From Planctomycetota bacterium (lineage in GTDB: Bacteria; Planctomycetota; Planctomycetia; Pirellulales; PALSA-1355): a stretch of DNA of 64,000 bases. This document shows, in pieces, positions 25,571 to 34,264 of the stretch. The position numbers and the translations under genes are program-made. Position 1 is the first letter of the stretch. Every line of letters starts with the position of its first letter. Where the stretch lies: assembly GCA_003389325.1 (NCBI GenBank), contig QQVE01000044.1, positions 1 to 64,000 of the forward strand. Direction: 5' to 3'. The notes beneath the pieces are model-generated. The model was given only the letters and a program-made list of their open reading frames with translations. It searched no databases and had not been told where the DNA came from.

Positions 25571-26668
25571 GTGATGGTTGTCGCCCTGAGTTTGCCCCCG
25601 ACCGATTCGCCGGATCCGCCCCGCGACGCCCGGCCCGAGCCCACGAGCCCCGCGACGGCCATCAACGACGCCCGGGCCCTGGTTTCCGACCTGTTTACGC
25701 CTCGGCCCTGGATCTACTGGACCGACCTGCTGGGGACCGTCGCGGTCGGCTATTCGGCCGCGGCCGTCTATCTGCGGGCTCCGGCTTTCACGATGCTCCA
25801 AGGGATCGCTTTCGTGGTCTGCGGGTTCGCGCTGTTTCGGGCCGGAAGCTTCGTCCACGAGATTACGCACATGCGCAGCGGCAAGATGCTGCCGTTTCGC
25901 GTCACGTGGAACCTGCTGTGCGGCATTCCGATGGTGATGCCCTCGCACTTCTACGAGAACCACATCGACCACCACAACAGCCACCACTACGGCACCCAGC
26001 GCGACGGCGAGTACCTGCCGCTGGGCGCGGGCCCCTTGCGCGACATTTTCTACTTCTTCGCCCAGGTGCCGTTTCTGCCGGGCTACATCGCCGTGCGGCT
26101 GTTGCTCGCGCCGCTGACGTTCGTGCACCCGCGGGTGCGCACGTTCGCGCTCGAGCGGATGTCGAGCTACGTGATCAACTTCCGCCACCGCTTGTCGGTC
26201 GCCGCGGGCGCCCCGCGCAAGGCCTGGGCCGCGCTGGAGATCGCCTGCTCGCTGCGCGTGGCGCTGATGTTGGGCGTCGTGCTGGTGGGCGTTTATCCGG
26301 CCAGCCGCCTCGTGCAGCTCTATGCCCTGGCCGTGTTCACGATGCTGCTCAACTACATTCGCAACCTCGTGGCCCATCGCTATCAGAACACCGGCGAGCA
26401 GATGTCGCACGCCGAGCAACTGGCCGATTCGATCAACATCACCGGCCACTGGTTCTGGACCGAATTGTTCTTTCCGCTGGGACTGCGCTACCACGCGCTG
26501 CACCATCTATTCCCGGGCATTCCGTACCACAACCTGGGCATCGCCCACCGGCGGCTGATGAAGCACCTGCCGGCCAATTCTCCCTATCGCGCAACCGTGT
26601 TCTCCAGCTACTGGGCCGCCGCCCGCACCCTGTGGCACAACGCCCGCACCGCCTCGGCCCAGACGTAG
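25571..26668 (+). CDS. Membrane fatty acid desaturase
   Basis: A 365-residue integral membrane di-iron enzyme of the fatty acid desaturase/hydroxylase family. The three histidine boxes are HEITH (95-99), HIDHHNSHH (130-138) and HALHH (307-311), with about four membrane segments between them. It would insert a double bond or hydroxyl in lipid-linked acyl chains at the inner membrane; the exact substrate is unknown. An acidic and proline-rich N-terminal tail of about 40 residues precedes the fold. It converges on der with family A repeats in between. Confidence 0.88.
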   Translation: MMVVALSLPPTDSPDPPRDARPEPTSPATAINDARALVSDLFTPRPWIYWTDLLGTVAVGYSAAAVYLRAPAFTMLQGIAFVVCGFALFRAGSFVHEITHMRSGKMLPFRVTWNLLCGIPMVMPSHFYENHIDHHNSHHYGTQRDGEYLPLGAGPLRDIFYFFAQVPFLPGYIAVRLLLAPLTFVHPRVRTFALERMSSYVINFRHRLSVAAGAPRKAWAALEIACSLRVALMLGVVLVGVYPASRLVQLYALAVFTMLLNYIRNLVAHRYQNTGEQMSHAEQLADSINITGHWFWTELFFPLGLRYHALHHLFPGIPYHNLGIAHRRLMKHLPANSPYRATVFSSYWAAARTLWHNARTASAQT

Positions 26669-26708
26669 CGTTTCCGCCGAAGCGCAACCAATCGTCGTCG
26701 ACCAGCCC

Positions 26709-26810
26709 ATACCAGCCCGAAGCGCGAGCGAGGGTTCTTTGGCGGACCACGAGGGCCGCAAGAGCAAGAGCAGAACGAAGAACCCTCGCTTGCGCTTCGG
26801 GCTGGTGTGG
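26709..26810. repeat. Family A facing pair between convergent genes
   Basis: Forward ataccagcccgaagcgcgag (from about 26710) and reverse ccctcgcttgcgcttcgggc (about 26783-26802) are separated by about 45 bases. As at 18498-18579, the pair lies between two convergent genes. Confidence 0.85.
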
Positions 26811-26854
26811 CGAGAAAAGAACGAGCGCCAGGGGGCCGGCCGCGCGGCAAGAAC

Positions 26855-28279
26855 TCAACCGATGGCCGAATCGGCGGGGTTGTGCGGATCGCCGGAATCG
26901 GCGGGCGCGTCGGCGTTGTCTTTGGCGTCGGTGTCGATGTCGGCCCGCGTGTCGCCCGACTGGCGTTTGCGCAGGTAGAGCTTGATCGGCACCTCGGCAA
27001 ACGGCATGTGCTCGCGCAAGGCACCCAGCAGGTAGCGGCGATACGGCTCGGCGAACGACTTGGGTTCGTTGGCGAACATCACGATCGTCGGCGGCTCGCC
27101 TCCCACCTGCGTGGCGTAGTAGATCTTGGGGCGGCGATTATGAACCAGCGGCGGCGGGTTCGCGTCGAGCGCGTCGCGCACCACCTTGTTGAGCTGCGCC
27201 GTCGTGACGCGCTCGCGGGCCTGCTTGAACAGCATCTGGGCGTGGTTCAGCAGGGCCTTGACGTTCTTACCCGTCTGCCCCGTGATGAAGGCGATTGGCA
27301 CGTACCACATCGTGCGAAACGAGTCGTGCAGGTAGGTGACCCATTTCTCGGTCGGCATGTGCTGGACCATCAGATCCCACTTGTTCACCACGAAGATGCA
27401 CGGCTTGTAGTTCTCGGCGATATACTCGCAGAGTTGCTTGTCGACCTTGCTGATTCGCTGCGACGGGTCGAAGAACATCAACACCACGTCGGCCCGGCGA
27501 ATGCTCCGTTGGGCGCGGTGCGTGCTGTAGAAATCGACGTCGGTCGAAATGCTCTTGGTGCGCCGCAGCCCCGGCGTGTCGATGGCCACAAACGGCTTGC
27601 CGTCGAGTTCGAACCGCACGTCGACGCTGTCGCGGGTGGTGCCGGCCACTTCGCTGGTGATCATCCGCTCGGCGTGGGCCAGCGTGTTCACGAACGTGCT
27701 CTTGCCCACATTGCGGCGGCCCACGATGGCCACGTTCATCACCGGCTCGCGCACCTGGGCCTTGCGCTCTTCGTCCTCGGGCGTGGGCAACCGCTCGGCG
27801 ATCATGTCCAGCAGTTGCTGGCGGCCCCGGTTCTGCTGCGTGCTCACGCAAATCAGCTTGCCGCGTCCCAGCTTGTAGAACTCGCCCGCCTGAGGATCGA
27901 GCGCCGGATCGTCAGCCTTGTTGGCCACGCAAATCACCGGCGCCTCGGCGTAACGCAATTGCCGGGCCACCTCCTGGTCCATCGGCGTCAGCCCGGCCCG
28001 GGTATCGACCACGAACAGCAGCACGTCGGCCGCCTCGATGGCCACGCGAATCTGCTCGTCGATCTTGGCGGTGAGGTTATCCGGATCGTCGAAGCCGATG
28101 CCGCCAGTATCGACCAGCTCGAAGTACCGGTCGCGCTCGTACATCAAGTACGTCACCAGGTCGCGCGTCACGCCCGCGGTGTCGTCGACGATGGCCAGCC
28201 GCTTGCGGGCCAGCCAATTCAAAATGCTTGACTTGCCGACGTTGGGACGTCCAACGATGGCAACCTGCGGAATGCCCAT
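26855..28279 (-). CDS. der: Ribosome-biogenesis GTPase Der (EngA)
   Basis: A 474-residue GTPase with two GTP-binding domains in tandem, needed for 50S ribosome assembly. The first P-loop is GRPNVGKSS (10-18) with DTAGVTRD and DTGGIGF; the second is [10 protein letters not shown], with [10 protein letters not shown] and NKWDL. The KH-like C-terminal domain follows ([28 protein letters not shown]), then an acidic tail of about 25 residues ([15 protein letters not shown]). The second P-loop has Arg where Pro or Ala is usual. It is monocistronic. Confidence 0.96.
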   Translation of the reverse strand: MGIPQVAIVGRPNVGKSSILNWLARKRLAIVDDTAGVTRDLVTYLMYERDRYFELVDTGGIGFDDPDNLTAKIDEQIRVAIEAADVLLFVVDTRAGLTPMDQEVARQLRYAEAPVICVANKADDPALDPQAGEFYKLGRGKLICVSTQQNRGRQQLLDMIAERLPTPEDEERKAQVREPVMNVAIVGRRNVGKSTFVNTLAHAERMITSEVAGTTRDSVDVRFELDGKPFVAIDTPGLRRTKSISTDVDFYSTHRAQRSIRRADVVLMFFDPSQRISKVDKQLCEYIAENYKPCIFVVNKWDLMVQHMPTEKWVTYLHDSFRTMWYVPIAFITGQTGKNVKALLNHAQMLFKQARERVTTAQLNKVVRDALDANPPPLVHNRRPKIYYATQVGGEPPTIVMFANEPKSFAEPYRRYLLGALREHMPFAEVPIKLYLRKRQSGDTRADIDTDAKDNADAPADSGDPHNPADSAIG

Positions 28280-28485
28280 GGCGAGAAAGGAAGCGCGCTG
28301 GCGGACGACTGGTCAATTGCCCCACGACGAGTACGCCCTCAATCATAGCCCCTTTGGCACACCGGTCCAATCGACCACTCCCTGCGTGCTTGTTTCGCGC
28401 GAAGCGTTTGACCCGTATACTGTGCGCATCGTGCTGGTATTCCGGCGGGAAACCTGAAGCGAATCCAATCCAACCAGGGACGTGC

Positions 28486-29289
28486 ATGAGCAATCAAGGA
28501 CGAAAAGGGGGCGGACGGGCCGTGCGAGCCGCCATCCAGACGCTCGACAGCCTGCAGCAGGCCGGCGTCAAACAACTGCCGCGCCGGAGAAGCCCTGCGA
28601 AGCAGAGCCCAGACCCCGCGAGCCAGGTGCAGCCCGAGCCGCCACCGGCCGCCACTGCCGCGTCGAGCGCCCCACCGCATGCGCAGCCCGGGGCGCTACC
28701 GCTCGGGTCGCTCGAGGCCACGCCCGGCGACACGCTCGAAGTCATTCAGTCGGAAGTGGCCGGCTGCACGCTGTGCGACGAGTTGGCCAGCACGCGCACC
28801 CAAACCGTCTTCGGCGTCGGCAATCCCAACGCCCGGCTGTGCTTCCTGGGCGAAGCGCCCGGCGCCGACGAGGACAAGCAGGGCGAGCCGTTCGTGGGCC
28901 GGGCCGGGCAACTGCTCACCAAGATCATCGAAGCCTGCACGCTCTCGCGCTCGGAGGTGTATATCCTCAACGTGCTCAAATGCCGCCCGCCGGGCAACCG
29001 CAACCCCGCGCCGCAAGAGGCGGCCAATTGCCGCGAATACCTCGATCGGCAACTGGCCGTCATCCGGCCCGAGTTCATCTGCTGCCTGGGGTCGGTCGCC
29101 GCCCAGAACCTGCTCGACACCGACCAGTCGATCGGCCGCATGCGAGGCAAGTTCTTCGACTACCAGGGCATCGCCGTGATGTGCACCTATCACCCGGCCT
29201 ACTTGCTGCGCAACCCCGCGGCCAAGAAGGACGTGTGGGAAGACATGAAGATGCTGCTGCGCAAGATGGGCATCAAGCTCAAGCAGTAG
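28486..29289 (+). CDS. Family 4 uracil-DNA glycosylase
   Basis: A 267-residue DNA repair enzyme that removes uracil from DNA. After a disordered N-terminal tail rich in Pro, Ala and Gln (about 1-85), the catalytic domain shows the iron-sulfur cysteines CTLC (94-97) and C166...C182, motif [10 protein letters not shown] (122-130), [24 protein letters not shown] and the motif B histidine in HPAYLLRNP (235-243). The Fe-S ligand pattern identifies family 4. The tail is unusually long. A kinase gene follows on the opposite strand, converging with a 19-base gap. Confidence 0.93.
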   Translation: MSNQGRKGGGRAVRAAIQTLDSLQQAGVKQLPRRRSPAKQSPDPASQVQPEPPPAATAASSAPPHAQPGALPLGSLEATPGDTLEVIQSEVAGCTLCDELASTRTQTVFGVGNPNARLCFLGEAPGADEDKQGEPFVGRAGQLLTKIIEACTLSRSEVYILNVLKCRPPGNRNPAPQEAANCREYLDRQLAVIRPEFICCLGSVAAQNLLDTDQSIGRMRGKFFDYQGIAVMCTYHPAYLLRNPAAKKDVWEDMKMLLRKMGIKLKQ

Positions 29290-29308
29290 GGGCCCGGCGC
29301 GACGCGGC

Positions 29309-30781
29309 CTAGTCGGCGGCCTGTTCCTTTTCGACCGGCGGCACGAGTTTGGCCAGCACTTCGCGGAACTGGCGCAGCTTGATCGGCATCGCCAGCGACA
29401 CCCGGCGACTGCCGAGCTTGGCGTGCTTCTTCCAGCCCTTGTGATGCTCGCCCAACAGCAGCACGGCCGGGATTTTCGCCGTGTGCTCCGATTCGGCAAA
29501 CTTGTTGAAGGCCTCGAGCGCCGATTGGCCCAGCTCGCCGGTGCTGAAGATCACGCAGTCGGCCGCCGCGTTGCCGTCGGCAAACCGGCTCAGGGCCCGC
29601 TGCGGATCGGCGGTCACCAGCACGCGATAGCCGTTGTTCTTGAGCCGCGTGCGAATCACGTCCTGCAACTGGACGTTCGACTCCACGAACATCAGCGTCC
29701 GCCGCGGTGGCTCCGGCGCCGCAGCAGGCGCGGGAGCCGAAGACTCCTCGCCCTCGGGCGCCTCCTCGTAGGGCTCGTCCAGACGCTGCATCACCTGCTT
29801 CAGGTCCTGCAGCATCTGGCCGGGCGTTTGATAGCGTTCGTCGACGTCGAGCTGCATGGCCTTGGTCACCACGTTGGCCACGGGCCGCGGCAGTTCGGGG
29901 TCGGCCTTGAGAATGGGGACCACTTCGGTAAAGCGGCTGCGGCTGAGCCGCTGGATGCGGTCCTTGGTCTCGTACACCGGCGGCGTGCCGGTCAGCATGT
30001 GATAGTAGATGCAACCCAGAAAGTAGATGTCGCTGCGCTGATCGTCCTTGCGCACGCCGGTGGCCCGTTCCAACCCGGCGTAGTCGATCGTGCGGGGATT
30101 GGGCGAATCGGTCACGTCGTCTTCGCCGGCGGCGAGGCCAAAGTCGAGCAGCATGCCCTGGCCCTTGCTGGACACCAGCACGTTGGACATCTTCAGGTCG
30201 CGATGGCAGACGCCGCGCAAGAAGGCGTAGTTCAAGCCGGCGGCAATGTCCGCGGTCAGCCGCGTGGCCTGCGCAACGTCGAACTTCTTGCGAATCTTGA
30301 TGAACTCGCGAAGGTTGCGGCCCTCGATGAACTCCATCACCAGGAAGTGCACGTCGCGGTGCGACACGACTTCCATGATCGGCACGATGTTCGGGTGCTG
30401 TAGCGAAGCCCCCAGTTTGCCCTCGCGGTAGAAGCGGTCGGCCTGCTCCGGATCGTCGGCATAGCGGCGGCGCAGCACCTTGAGAGCCACGATCTCGCCG
30501 GTGTCCTTGTGGCAGGCCCGGTAGACTCGGGCGAAGGTTCCCGAACCGATCAGGTAGAGGACCTTGTAGTCGCCGTAGAAGAAGCCGGCGCGCTCGCCGC
30601 GCAGCAAGCGCTCGGTCTGATAGTTGGTCAGAAACTCCCGCCGCAGCAAAAGCTGCTGGAACTCCTGGACGGACAACTGGTTGGTGCCAATCTGTCCCCA
30701 GACCTCATGAAGCTGTCGCTCGTCGATGAGGTTCAGGTCGAAGGCGCGCTGAGCAAATTGTTCAGCAGACAGCTCGACCAT
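29309..30781 (-). CDS. Serine/threonine kinase with pseudo-receiver domain
   Basis: A 490-residue cytosolic kinase. A short N-terminal helical part (1-65) precedes a complete kinase domain (about 71-335): GSGTFARV (79-86), Lys101, Glu120, HRDLKMSN (193-200), DFG (213-215) and GCIYYHMLTG. After a Pro/Ala/Glu linker (337-362) comes a receiver-like domain (362-480; LMFVESN, VIFSTGEL, AMPIKLRQF). In it the phospho-accepting Asp is replaced by Ser413 and only one acidic residue (Glu367) remains, while the conserved Lys468 is kept, so it cannot work as a standard phosphorylation switch. The kinase fold is typical of planctomycete PASTA-free kinases. Confidence 0.88.
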   Translation of the reverse strand: MVELSAEQFAQRAFDLNLIDERQLHEVWGQIGTNQLSVQEFQQLLLRREFLTNYQTERLLRGERAGFFYGDYKVLYLIGSGTFARVYRACHKDTGEIVALKVLRRRYADDPEQADRFYREGKLGASLQHPNIVPIMEVVSHRDVHFLVMEFIEGRNLREFIKIRKKFDVAQATRLTADIAAGLNYAFLRGVCHRDLKMSNVLVSSKGQGMLLDFGLAAGEDDVTDSPNPRTIDYAGLERATGVRKDDQRSDIYFLGCIYYHMLTGTPPVYETKDRIQRLSRSRFTEVVPILKADPELPRPVANVVTKAMQLDVDERYQTPGQMLQDLKQVMQRLDEPYEEAPEGEESSAPAPAAAPEPPRRTLMFVESNVQLQDVIRTRLKNNGYRVLVTADPQRALSRFADGNAAADCVIFSTGELGQSALEAFNKFAESEHTAKIPAVLLLGEHHKGWKKHAKLGSRRVSLAMPIKLRQFREVLAKLVPPVEKEQAAD

Positions 30782-30885
30782 GGCGAGCCAATCTCCATCA
30801 TTCTCGTTCCACCCAGGCTTTCCCTGGACTCCTTCGTTGAGGGAAAGTGCAGAATGTTGTTCGTGTATTATGCCGTATCCTATTC

Positions 30886-30942
30886 CGGAAGGCCACTGGC
30901 GCGGTGCCGATCCCAAAAGGGAACGGCTCGGCCTGCCTTCCG
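30886..30942. promoter_or_regulatory. Nested inverted repeat upstream of the kinase gene
   Basis: Outer arms cggaaggc (30886-30893) and gccttccg (30935-30942) enclose an inner stem gccgatccc-aaaa-gggaacggc (30906-30927). On the minus strand this lies between the 94-residue gene and the kinase start. It may be a terminator of the first gene or part of the kinase leader. Confidence 0.45.
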
Positions 30943-30960
30943 CGGCATCGTCGAATGGCG

Positions 30961-31245
30961 CTACTGGGCCTCCTCGAGCTTGCGGCGATAGTCATCGCGC
31001 TCGCGACGCGTGGCTTCCAGGTCGAACATCAAGTATTTCATGTCCAGCCGCAATTGGGCCAACGCATCCTGCACCAGGCCGAGAATGCGTCGCCGCCGCT
31101 TCGTGCTCTCGACCACTCGGGCGAACAAGGGCTCGATCCGGCCGCGATGCTCCGCAGGCAACAACTCCAGGGCGCTGCCCAGTTCCTGGATATCGGCGGG
31201 AATTTCTTCTGCGTGGTTGCTGCCGCTTCGCGATGCTTGATTCAT
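30961..31245 (-). CDS. Small helical protein of unknown function
   Basis: A 94-residue soluble protein, almost entirely helical and highly charged. The C-terminal half (RRRRILGLVQDALAQLRLDM, then LEATRRERDDYRRKLEEAQ) should form a coiled coil. No family was recognised. It is in the same direction as the kinase, 179 bases upstream, so they might be linked. The alternative that it is a chance frame is less likely because the codon use is GC3-rich as in its neighbours. Confidence 0.68.
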   Translation of the reverse strand: MNQASRSGSNHAEEIPADIQELGSALELLPAEHRGRIEPLFARVVESTKRRRRILGLVQDALAQLRLDMKYLMFDLEATRRERDDYRRKLEEAQ

Positions 31246-31563
31246 GGTGTGGATCTGGTCCCTCGGGAGGATGACTTGGGTGGAACAGTTGCTCTGTGAA
31301 GCAGACTGCGTGCCAGAGCCCCGGCGAGGGATCTCGCTGCGTTCCTAAGCCTTTTCAGTATAACAAGTTGAGGCCCCACTCCGCCAGCGGCCCGCTCTGC
31401 CGCCGCGGTGCGAAAACACCACAGCTGCTCTGGATGCCACTCGCAAATGCTGATACAAGCCCGACTTACAAGAACAACGCTCGCCCCCCGCGGGCGATGC
31501 CTTTTCGCACGCCGGACGATTCGCACGCCCCGGGACCAGCGCCCCCTAGGCGTCACCCTTGCC
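31246..31563. other. Divergent intergenic region
   Basis: 318 bases between the small helical gene (minus) and the large secreted protein (plus). The middle is less GC-rich (around 31340-31375, ttttcagtataacaagttga), a likely promoter zone. No gene was recognised. Confidence 0.4.
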
Positions 31564-34233
31564 ATGTTCGCACGTACCGCCTTGATCTTGACGGTGCTCT
31601 GCCTGCCCGGGGCGGTGCGGGCCGAGGGAGTGGTGCGCGACGGCTTCGACGGGCCCGAAACCCGGCTGCTCCCCGCCGGAGGGGATGCCCGGCATACGGT
31701 CGAATTGCACGACTGCACCGACGCGGGCGTGCACTCGGCGCCCCGCTGCGAGCAGTTGCGTATCAGCGGAGGCGGCGGCACGGCTGTCTACTACAGCTAC
31801 CCCATTCAACCGGCCCGCGTCATTAGCGAGCTCACCGCCAGCGTCTGGGTGCGCTCCGATCGGCCGGGCCCGCAGATCATCGTCCGCATCGTTTTTCCCC
31901 GCAGCAAGCACCCTCGCACGGGCGAACCGCTCACGACGCTGGTGCGCGGGTCGTCCTACAACGACGTCGGCTCCTGGCAAATGCTGCGCATCGAGGGCTT
32001 GCCCGCCGCGCTGGCCAACCAAACGCGGGTGCTGCGCTCGCAGTTCGGTCCGCAGGTCGATCCCCGCGAAGCGTACATCGACCTGGTGCTGCTGAACGTC
32101 TACGGCGGGCCCGGCACCACGAACCTCTGGGTGGACGATCTCGAAATCACCGGCGGGGTCTCGCCCGGCAGCGTCTCGGCCTCGAACGTCGCCTTCGCCT
32201 CGCAAGCCACCGACCCGGTGAGCAGCTCGTCGCCCCCGGCCAGCGTGATGCCCGAGGTCGAACTGCGGGGCCGGCTCTCTGTCGGCGGCGAGCCGTTCTT
32301 TCCGCGGATCATCGAGCACCGCGGCGAATCCCTGGCACATTTGCAGTCGCTGGGCTTCAACTGCGTTTACACCAGCGCGCCGCCGACTCCGGCCATGCTC
32401 AACGACGCAGCCCGGCTGCGGCTGTGGCTCATCGCGCCCCCGCCTCCGGCGTCCGAGCTGCGGGCCCGCGACGGCCAACAGCGCGGCACCGAGATTGGGC
32501 CCGAGTACGATCCCGTGCTGGCCTGGGACCTGGGCCGGGGGCTTTCCGAACGCGAGCTGCCCGCGGTGCGGCAGCGGGCCGAACAAGTGCGCTGGGCCGA
32601 TCCCCGCGACCGGCCGATCGTCGTCTCGGCCGACGCCGACCTCGACGGCTACAGCCGTCCGCCGTTTTCGGTGCTGCTCGACCGCCGCACGGTGCTGGGC
32701 ACGTCGCTCGAGCTCTCGCAGTATGCCGACTGGCTCAGCCAGCGCGGGCAAATGGCCCGCGCCGGCGCCACGCTCTGGGCCACGATCCCCACCCAGGTCG
32801 AAAGCGATCTGCTCGAGCAAATGCGGCTGCTCTCCGGCCGGGCGCTGCCGCCGCCCAGTTGGCAGGAAGCTCAACTGCGGGCCGTCGCCCGAGCCGCGCT
32901 CTCGGCGCGAGCCCGGGGGTTGTTTTTTACTTCGCAAACGCGTCTCGACGCTCCCGACCCCGCCACGCAAGCCCGCGCCGCGATGCTGGGGCTCTTGAAC
33001 CTCGAGTTGCAACTGATCGACCGCTGGCCGTCGGCCGGCAACTTCTCGATGTCGGCCGACACCAGCAACCGGCCCACGGCCGGCGCGGTGATGGAAACCG
33101 AGCTGAGCCGCCTGCTGCTGCCGATCTATGCTCCCGGCGGCGGACAGTTCGTGCTGGGCACGCAGGCAGCCCCACGCACCAGCTACGTCGTGGCCGGCGT
33201 GCCCGAGGGCAACCGGGCCTTCGAGCTGACGCTCACCGGATTGCATCCCATCCGCGGCACGCGCGTCACCGGCGGCACGCGCGTCGTGCTCGACGATCAA
33301 TCGCGCGACTCGATGGTCGTCTTCACCCAAGACCCGCACGTCACCAAGAAGCTGAAAGAGGGCGTCGAAGCCACGCGTGGGCCGGCGTTACAACTCATCG
33401 GCGCTCTGGCGGCGGCCGAAAAAGCGCGCATCGACAGCACCGTGGCGCGGCTCGGCCAGTTCGGCCGCGACGTCCGCGTCGTTCCCGAGGCCCGGGCCAC
33501 GGTGGAGCAGGACCTGCAAAAGTTTGCCGCGCAACAACGCACCAGCCCCGACAAGGCCTACCGCTGGGCCCGGCATGCGCTGGAGCTGCTGCGCCAAATC
33601 GAACGCGTTTATTGGGAGCAGGCCCAGGGCGGGCTGGCCGAGCCGCTATCGGCCACCTTCGACACGCTGCCGGCACACTACGAGTTCATCAACCGCATCG
33701 CCGCCGCTCCGCGTTCCGGCAATCGTCTTCCCCAGGGAGAGTGCGAGAACCTGACGGCCATGCTCTCCGCCGGCTGGAGGCACTACCTGCACGAGCAGCA
33801 CGGCGTGCGCACCGGCGTCGAGCTGACGCCGGGGGCCGCTCACACCGGCGCCGCGGGCCTGCTGCTCCACGCCGTGGCCGCCGACGAAAAACGGAAGCCC
33901 GGCGTCATCGAAACCCCGCCCGTGTGGATCACCACCGCGGGCATCGCGGTCGAGTCGGGCGACCTGGTGCAAATCGACGCCTGGGTGCGGATCGATGCGC
34001 CCATTACCGGCAGCGTCGACGGGCTGGTGATCCTCGACACCGTCACCGGCGCCCCCTTGGCGCTTCGCCTCACGGCCACCAAAGGCTGGCAGCAGGTCAC
34101 GATGTATCGCGCCGCCACCCGCTCCGGCACGATGGCGGTGACGTTTGCCATGGGCGGTTTGGGCATGGCCGCCATCGACGACGTCTCGATGCAGATCGTC
34201 GAGCGCAGTGCCGCGCAACAGGCCCGCCGCTAG
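31564..34233 (+). CDS. Large secreted protein with carbohydrate-binding-like ends
   Basis: An 889-residue exported protein of unknown function. The signal peptide is MFARTALILTVLCLPGAVRA. The N-terminal 180 residues form a beta-sandwich like carbohydrate-binding modules (SELTASVWVRSDRPGPQIIV, WVDDLEI). The centre (about 210-500) begins with a domain that could be a TIM barrel (FPRIIEHRGESLAHLQSLGF, VLAWDLGRGL), as in glycoside hydrolases, but no catalytic acid pair can be assigned. A helical part (about 590-700) and a second beta-sandwich (about 720-880, IAVESGDLVQIDAWVRID) follow. The start is set by the signal peptide; the frame is open 52 codons earlier. Confidence 0.75.
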   Translation: MFARTALILTVLCLPGAVRAEGVVRDGFDGPETRLLPAGGDARHTVELHDCTDAGVHSAPRCEQLRISGGGGTAVYYSYPIQPARVISELTASVWVRSDRPGPQIIVRIVFPRSKHPRTGEPLTTLVRGSSYNDVGSWQMLRIEGLPAALANQTRVLRSQFGPQVDPREAYIDLVLLNVYGGPGTTNLWVDDLEITGGVSPGSVSASNVAFASQATDPVSSSSPPASVMPEVELRGRLSVGGEPFFPRIIEHRGESLAHLQSLGFNCVYTSAPPTPAMLNDAARLRLWLIAPPPPASELRARDGQQRGTEIGPEYDPVLAWDLGRGLSERELPAVRQRAEQVRWADPRDRPIVVSADADLDGYSRPPFSVLLDRRTVLGTSLELSQYADWLSQRGQMARAGATLWATIPTQVESDLLEQMRLLSGRALPPPSWQEAQLRAVARAALSARARGLFFTSQTRLDAPDPATQARAAMLGLLNLELQLIDRWPSAGNFSMSADTSNRPTAGAVMETELSRLLLPIYAPGGGQFVLGTQAAPRTSYVVAGVPEGNRAFELTLTGLHPIRGTRVTGGTRVVLDDQSRDSMVVFTQDPHVTKKLKEGVEATRGPALQLIGALAAAEKARIDSTVARLGQFGRDVRVVPEARATVEQDLQKFAAQQRTSPDKAYRWARHALELLRQIERVYWEQAQGGLAEPLSATFDTLPAHYEFINRIAAAPRSGNRLPQGECENLTAMLSAGWRHYLHEQHGVRTGVELTPGAAHTGAAGLLLHAVAADEKRKPGVIETPPVWITTAGIAVESGDLVQIDAWVRIDAPITGSVDGLVILDTVTGAPLALRLTATKGWQQVTMYRAATRSGTMAVTFAMGGLGMAAIDDVSMQIVERSAAQQARR

Positions 34234-34264
34234 GACAGTGCACAGCCAGGCCGCGGTCCCCCCT

